The notes under the pieces: model-generated
What the model saw: the letters and a program-made list of their open reading frames with translations, nothing else
Told to the model about the DNA's origin: nothing
Database searches by the model: none
Shown: positions 59,521 through 64,000 of the stretch, in pieces
How positions within the stretch are numbered: the first letter of the stretch is position 1
How the letters are laid out: every line of letters starts with the position of its first letter
Origin: Metridium senile
Taxonomy: Eukaryota; Cnidaria; Anthozoa; Actiniaria; Metridiidae
DNA: 64,000 nucleotides
Direction: 5' to 3'
Assembly (NCBI GenBank): GCA_949775045.1
Contig: OX459110.1
Coordinates: 11,441,741-11,505,740, forward strand
Position numbers and translations under genes: made by a program

Positions 59521-59866
59521 TTAAAGTTGACTAGTTCAATTTTCTTATTCAATACTTCCCTTGACCAATTTTTAATTATAATTTACTATATTTAATCGGA
59601 AATTCTCACACTTGGGTGCTAATGAATTTCTTTTTAATTTGAAGTCGTAAAAAACACTAATGAGGTTTTTTTTCTTTTTTTGATCGAGCTGATCATGAAT
59701 TCGAGCATATGGTAATGAACTTTGTATAATTACTGATTCACTGAAAGGCTATGTCTAGTTAATGACACTTTGCACTATGGCATAAAATGATACATATTGT
59801 CTCTGGCTATGCTCCAGAAAATAACATTTCACGCAGGGCAATTAGAGGGGAAATAACTCTGCATAT

Positions 59867-60115
59867 TTGATAATTAAAGATAGCTTTTCTTTGTATTCGT
59901 GTACAAATGAGGATCAATTCGAAATTATGTTCCTAAACGACACTAAACTTTAAAAGTTTTCAACTGAGTCTGCGGTATGTTTGTTTCGGAATTAACTGAA
60001 CTATTCATATTTGATAATTAAAGATAGCTTTTTTTGTATTCGAATAAATGAGGATCAATTCGAAATTATGTTCCTAAACGACACTGAACTGTAAAAGATT
60101 CCCACTGAGTCTGTT
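59867..60115. repeat. Tandem duplication of about 140 bp
   Basis: TATTTGATAATTAAAGATAG, GAGGATCAATTCGAAATTAT and GTTCCTAAACGACACT occur in both halves (starts near 59867 and 60007). Confidence 0.8.
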
Positions 60116-60439
60116 TTTTTCGGAATTAACTGAACTCTTCTTGTTTGTTTTATACTCGCTAGTTTATACGCTCTTATTCACTTTTCATATTTCTGATATT
60201 TGCCTTTAACTTTTGAAGCATGTTTTAGTGTTATAACCCTATTCAACACTAGGGCCACTAGTTCGTCGGTGCAAACTGTCATGATGTGTTACCCTCAAAT
60301 AAAGTTGTTTCTAACATATGTACTTTAAAAAAACACTTGCAAGATTTCCAATAATATATATATATGAATTAATTATAAAAGGTGGAATTTTTTTGAATAT
60401 TTTTGAATAATGCATTGCTATCTGAATCTGAGTGGTAAA

Positions 60440-60645
<206 letters not shown>

Positions 60646-60715
60646 TTTATTTTTTTCATAGTAATAGATAACTATGGTAGTGACAACATACTTGACTGGT
60701 TTTCTAGACAGATAC

Positions 60716-60815
60716 AAGTACCGGCCCTACTAATTGGGGAGACTCAGACATGCTATACACTCACTACCTTTACGTTAATATTTTATAGCACACAACTCTG
60801 CTCACGTGCACATCT
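60716..60815 (+). repeat. Dispersed repeat, paired with 62453-62543
   Basis: CCCTACTAATTGGGGAGACTC, CACTCACTACCT and GCACACAACTCTGCTCACGTG match, at roughly three-quarters identity, the segment at 62453-62543 (AATTGGAGAGACTCATGC, GACTCACTACCT, CACACAAATCTGCTCAC). The second copy lies about 300 bases after the LINE remnant and may be its 3' end or a SINE. Confidence 0.55.
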
Positions 60816-60832
60816 TTAAGGAAAAACCGGAT

Positions 60833-61142
60833 AGCCTGCATCCTCGGGAACCCAGGGGTATTCTTCTGTCGCTCGTTTCTCGCTTCCACAACATATACCC
60901 CTGGGAACGTAGTCTGTTGGAGCTTGTTCCGGAAGTCATTATTATGAACTTATGAACGACTTTCTTTGAATGGTTATCTTGATTTTCATTGGTCGACCTA
61001 ATAAGGTCGACCAATCAGGAAAGAGCTGAATTTTGACTTCCGGAACAAGCTCCAACAGACTACGTTCCCAGGGGTATATGTTGTGGAAGCGAGAAACGAG
61101 CGACAGAAGAATACCCCTGGGTTCCCGAGGATGGATAGCCTG
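60833..61142. mobile_element. Foldback element with about 115 bp arms
   Basis: Arms contain CATCCTCGGGAACCCAGGGG, CGCTCGTTTCTCGCTTCCAC, TATACCCCTGGGAACGTAG and CTTGTTCCGGAAGTCA, nearly identical in inverted orientation from about 61024 to 61140. The centre has GGTCGACCTAATAAGGTCGACC, also palindromic. High arm identity suggests a recent element. Confidence 0.8.
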
Positions 61143-61487
61143 GGGGAAAACCCTCGTGGCATAGTAGAGAAAAATCAATCAATCAATCAATTTTTATTGA
61201 GTAATGACAGATAAAGACAAAGTCTTTTTTTTTTTTCAATGTGGCCCATGGTACCCTAGGTACCAGAGGTTATTTTTTACTTGATTTGGCGTTTGTAAAT
61301 CTGACAAAAACAAGGAAATTACAGACAGTTCATCAAGGACCCGAAACCATCAATGAACACTCAATCTGACTCTATTCAATATCAAAGACCATCAAAACTA
61401 TTTTGAAAAATAGCCTACAAATCCAATGAGGTCAATTTTAACCTAGATTATTCAAATTTGTACTTATTTATCGTTAACTTGCAATAA

Positions 61488-61540
61488 ATTCACTCTTGAA
61501 AATGACGCCCGATGGCGTCGAAACGTCGAGTAAAAACCTT
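61488..61540 (+). ncRNA. Decayed hammerhead motif, third stem-II family
   Basis: ACTC before and GAGT after pair as stem I. The first core block reads TTGAAAA instead of CTGANGA. Stem II is a perfect GACGCC/GGCGTC hairpin with a CGAT loop, and GAAACGTC is intact. Probably inactive. Confidence 0.45.
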
Positions 61541-62051
61541 GTCGTTTTGAATTTTATTATGAAAATTACAGACTGTTGAAAAAAACCGGTTTTGGTATTC
61601 CAATACGGCGGCCGTGACGTCATGATCACATTTAAAACAATCAATATTCTGTAGACAGTGATTATCTATTTTAAACAATTTCAATTAACAATTTCCCGCT
61701 ACGTCGGCTCTATTTCATGTATTTCATTAGTGATTTGAATAATAATTCAAGTTATTATATATGTATACACATTCATATATTCAATTGACGTTGTCATTAG
61801 GAAAAGAATGAAAGGAAAAGGAAATAATGGATAATAAGTTTGAACATGGTTAATAATTAAATATTGCTTAAACGCATGTATAACACAATTTTCTTTATTA
61901 CATATACTTTGTCAAATTAATGAGAAATTTCAACAAAAAAAGTTCTGAAACTGGATTATTCAAAACGAAAAACTTGTGTCCTACAAACATTTCTCACCTG
62001 CATGATATCGATATACAATATATATACAAAGAATAGTAGTCAAAAAACAGC

Positions 62052-62153
62052 TTTGGTTATAGCGGTGCGGTGCTTTGGAATAATTTACCAGTCGGGTTAC
62101 GGCAAGAAAACACTATAAATAGTTTTAAAAGGGGCTGCAGTGAAGATTTTTGA
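62052..62153 (+). pseudogene. C-terminal remnant of a LINE reverse-transcriptase ORF
   Basis: The frame reads FGYSGAVLWNNLPVGLRQEN then TINSFKRGCSEDF and stop. The pattern (aromatic)-x-x-GAxLWNxLPxxLR...FK is the conserved C-terminal end of jockey/CR1/L2-type non-LTR ORF2 proteins. An in-frame TAG lies 4 codons upstream, so nothing more of the ORF survives. An AT-rich 3' region and an A-run at 62387-62404 follow, as expected of a 5'-truncated LINE. Confidence 0.75.
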
Positions 62154-62765
62154 TGTTTTTTAGATTTTAGATATTATTCTTTTGTACATATAAGTAGATA
62201 TAAGTAGAATATAGTTTTATTATTTCATAGTAATTTTGTAATTGTAATTTAAGGATAAATTAAGGCATATTATATTATTCCCAAAATAATTTGGTTGAAA
62301 ATTAAAATAGCTACGTGCTAGCACCACGCCTTAAAACTAAGTTTTATGTTTTATATACTTAATGGAGCAAAAAACGATAGCTTTTTAAAAAAAAAAAAAA
62401 AAAACTTTTTAATGTATTTAGCAAGCAGACTATACTAAGACTATTAAAATACTAAGTGCCCTAATAATTGGAGAGACTCATGCAGATTCTGACTCACTAC
62501 CTCTTTAATTATTTTGGCACACACAAATCTGCTCACATGTTTATTTTTTCATATACAGACCCCCGGCTGAGGTATGCAAAGTAGTCAAAATATGGTGATA
62601 ATAATTTCCTTAACGTCTTTCAAATACAAAACACAATCGAACTGAAAAATAATTAAAGACATCCTTCCTTTAGCTCTCCAACTAACACATTCTATTTAAC
62701 AATTATTCGCCCAAGGCGATGTGAATATTGGTTATTAATAACCGAGACAGAGTCAACGTTATTAT

Positions 62766-62945
62766 TACTCAGGCTACCCCGCATTACTCAGGCTACCCCG
62801 CAGGGATACCTGAGTCTAGGTTTACCTTTTCTATCTATGGGTCTATCGTTGTGCCGAGATTACACATGACATAATGCCACAGGTAAACCACCTATCAATT
62901 ACTAATCTATGACGTAGCCTGAGTAAACGCACTAAGTGCGTCTAG
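62766..62945. mobile_element. Small element with CTCAGGCTAC ends
   Basis: ATTACTCAGGCTACCCCGC is tandemly doubled at the left end, and GTAGCCTGAGTAA closes the right end in inverted orientation. GGTTTACC and GGTAAACC form a further inverted pair inside. Confidence 0.5.
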
Positions 62946-63100
62946 TTCACCGATATTCACTGAGGATGAGGTTGATAATTGTTTGAATATAAATACAAAC
63001 GTGATATTAAATTTCAAATTTAAAAATAACCAACCTATCTAGAAAAAAAACTGGTCATTTCTTGGATATTGTTCATTTTTTATTTCTAACATTAAAAGTG

Positions 63101-63170
63101 CGCGAAACGCTATAGGTGATTATCGAGAAATAGTTTGGATTTCTCAACCAATCACCGCGCGCAATTTTCT
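63101..63170. repeat. Short inverted repeat
   Basis: GTGCGCGAAACGCTATAGGTGATT pairs imperfectly with AATCACCGCGCGCA, and GAGAAAT with ATTTCTC. Non-coding. Confidence 0.4.
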
Positions 63171-63499
63171 AAAATGACTTGTGCATTTATACTAATGTCA
63201 ATTAATCATGCATGTTATTACAAAAACACGCCTAAAGACTCAGTTTCCCATACTGTGCATGATTGTTCTAGAATATTTAAACAATAGAGTAGTTGAATCG
63301 AGGGCATTATGCTGTGATAGTTGCCCGCGGAAACTGGATGTTCAGAAAAACAAATAGTAGCCCGAGAACGCAGTTCGTTGCTGCACGCATGATAAATTGG
63401 CACTAATGTCTGCATGCTAAATACATCAAGACAAGAAAAGTGATTTATTCTATTTTATGAAAAAGGTATCGTTTTTGCTCCTTTAAGTATAAATTTATT

Positions 63500-63575
63500 T
63501 ATTTAAGTATATATATATATATATATATATTTATTTAAGTATATATATATTTATATATTTATTTATTTAAGTATA
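63500..63575. repeat. (TA)n and TATTTAAG simple repeat
   Basis: TTTATTTAAGTATATATAT is repeated several times. Confidence 0.85.
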
Positions 63576-63776
63576 TTTTGGTCACTGAACGGGACTGTGA
63601 AAAGGTCTATGGCTTATTATATATATTTACATATAAGAAGTACTTATTCTAAGCACAGAATTGGTTTAACAAAACAAAATTTTGACAGTATACGTAGTGA
63701 GGACACTCGAACCGTGAACAATTGAGTTTTTTTGTTACAATTTTTATCCAATTGCAACAGCGAATAGATTAGGGGT

Positions 63777-63982
63777 GGACCATTTGACTTTTGAGGGGGG
63801 GGGGTGATTTGGTCCGTGCAGGAAATTTATGTTAGCCCGCTGGCATGCGCACGGAATTTATTTTATAGAAAAGCAAAGATTTCAGTGGCGATTTTGGCTT
63901 GCAGGATATTTTTTTCCGTCCTTCGGGCCGTGCAGGAAATTTATTTTCAAAATCTCTCCCCCCCTCAAAAGTTAAATGGTCG
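63777..63982. mobile_element. Inverted-repeat element with GGACCATTTGACTTTTGAGG ends
   Basis: Left GACCATTTGACTTTTGAGG and right CCTCAAAAGTTAAATGGTC are inverted. Inside, GTGCAGGAAATTTAT recurs (63816 and 63931). A closely similar repeat style occurs in anthozoan genomes, to my knowledge. Confidence 0.65.
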
Positions 63983-64000
63983 GCCTCTTAGAAATAAGAT

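Noticed and set aside
60942..61178. 78-codon - strand ORF
   Set aside because: Lies over the arm of a foldback element; its complement arm gives a related ORF.

Overview
The window looks like nuclear DNA of an AT-rich metazoan, most likely a marine invertebrate. A cnidarian, probably an anthozoan, is my best guess. The evidence is split genes with GT-AG introns, dispersed intronless tRNA genes, a very high load of microsatellites, short inverted-repeat elements, and several short repeat families that resemble ones I associate with sea anemone and coral genomes. The taxonomic call is an inference from repeat style and no gene here fixes it. Gene density is low: four convincing protein genes, three tRNA genes and a few weak exon candidates in 64 kb.

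Left part (1-22.8 kb). A short secreted cysteine-rich peptide gene runs on the + strand (4892-12071, three exons). Its 6.5 kb first intron holds a long degenerate tandem array and a possible alternative signal-peptide exon at 8754. A large secreted, Glu/His/Lys-rich protein with dibasic sites and 51-residue repeats (granin- or prohormone-like in style) runs on the - strand (19481 to 13197, three exons). Its TATA box is preceded by two CACGTG boxes. A tRNA-Arg(TCT) lies at 21036-21109 (-).

Middle part (22.8-41 kb). A secreted single LamG-domain protein lies on the - strand (26964 to 23239, five exons, all introns phase 1). Two tRNA-Pro genes (CGG +, TGG -) face each other around 30.1-30.9 kb with a small inverted-repeat element between them. 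A nuclear-type protein with a WW-like segment, two AT-hooks and several C2H2 zinc fingers lies on the - strand (about 40863 to 33396; its 5' exon or exons were not found).

Right part (41-64 kb). This is almost gene-free: satellites, inverted-repeat elements, one LINE 3' remnant (62.05 kb), and two weak + strand coding-exon candidates (52.5 and 53.4 kb).

The observation I rate highest is that several dispersed short repeats carry hammerhead-ribozyme cores (CUGANGA, stem II, GAAA, then GUC). Two or three have an intact core (3.4 kb -, 46.3 kb +, 59.05 kb -) and about eight are decayed, in at least four stem-II families. This is what one expects from Penelope-like or retrozyme elements. The next most interesting points are the cysteine-rich peptide with its possible alternative leader exon and tandem splice donor, the dibasic-delimited repeat prohormone-like protein, and two genes whose exon ends were tandemly duplicated together with a splice site.
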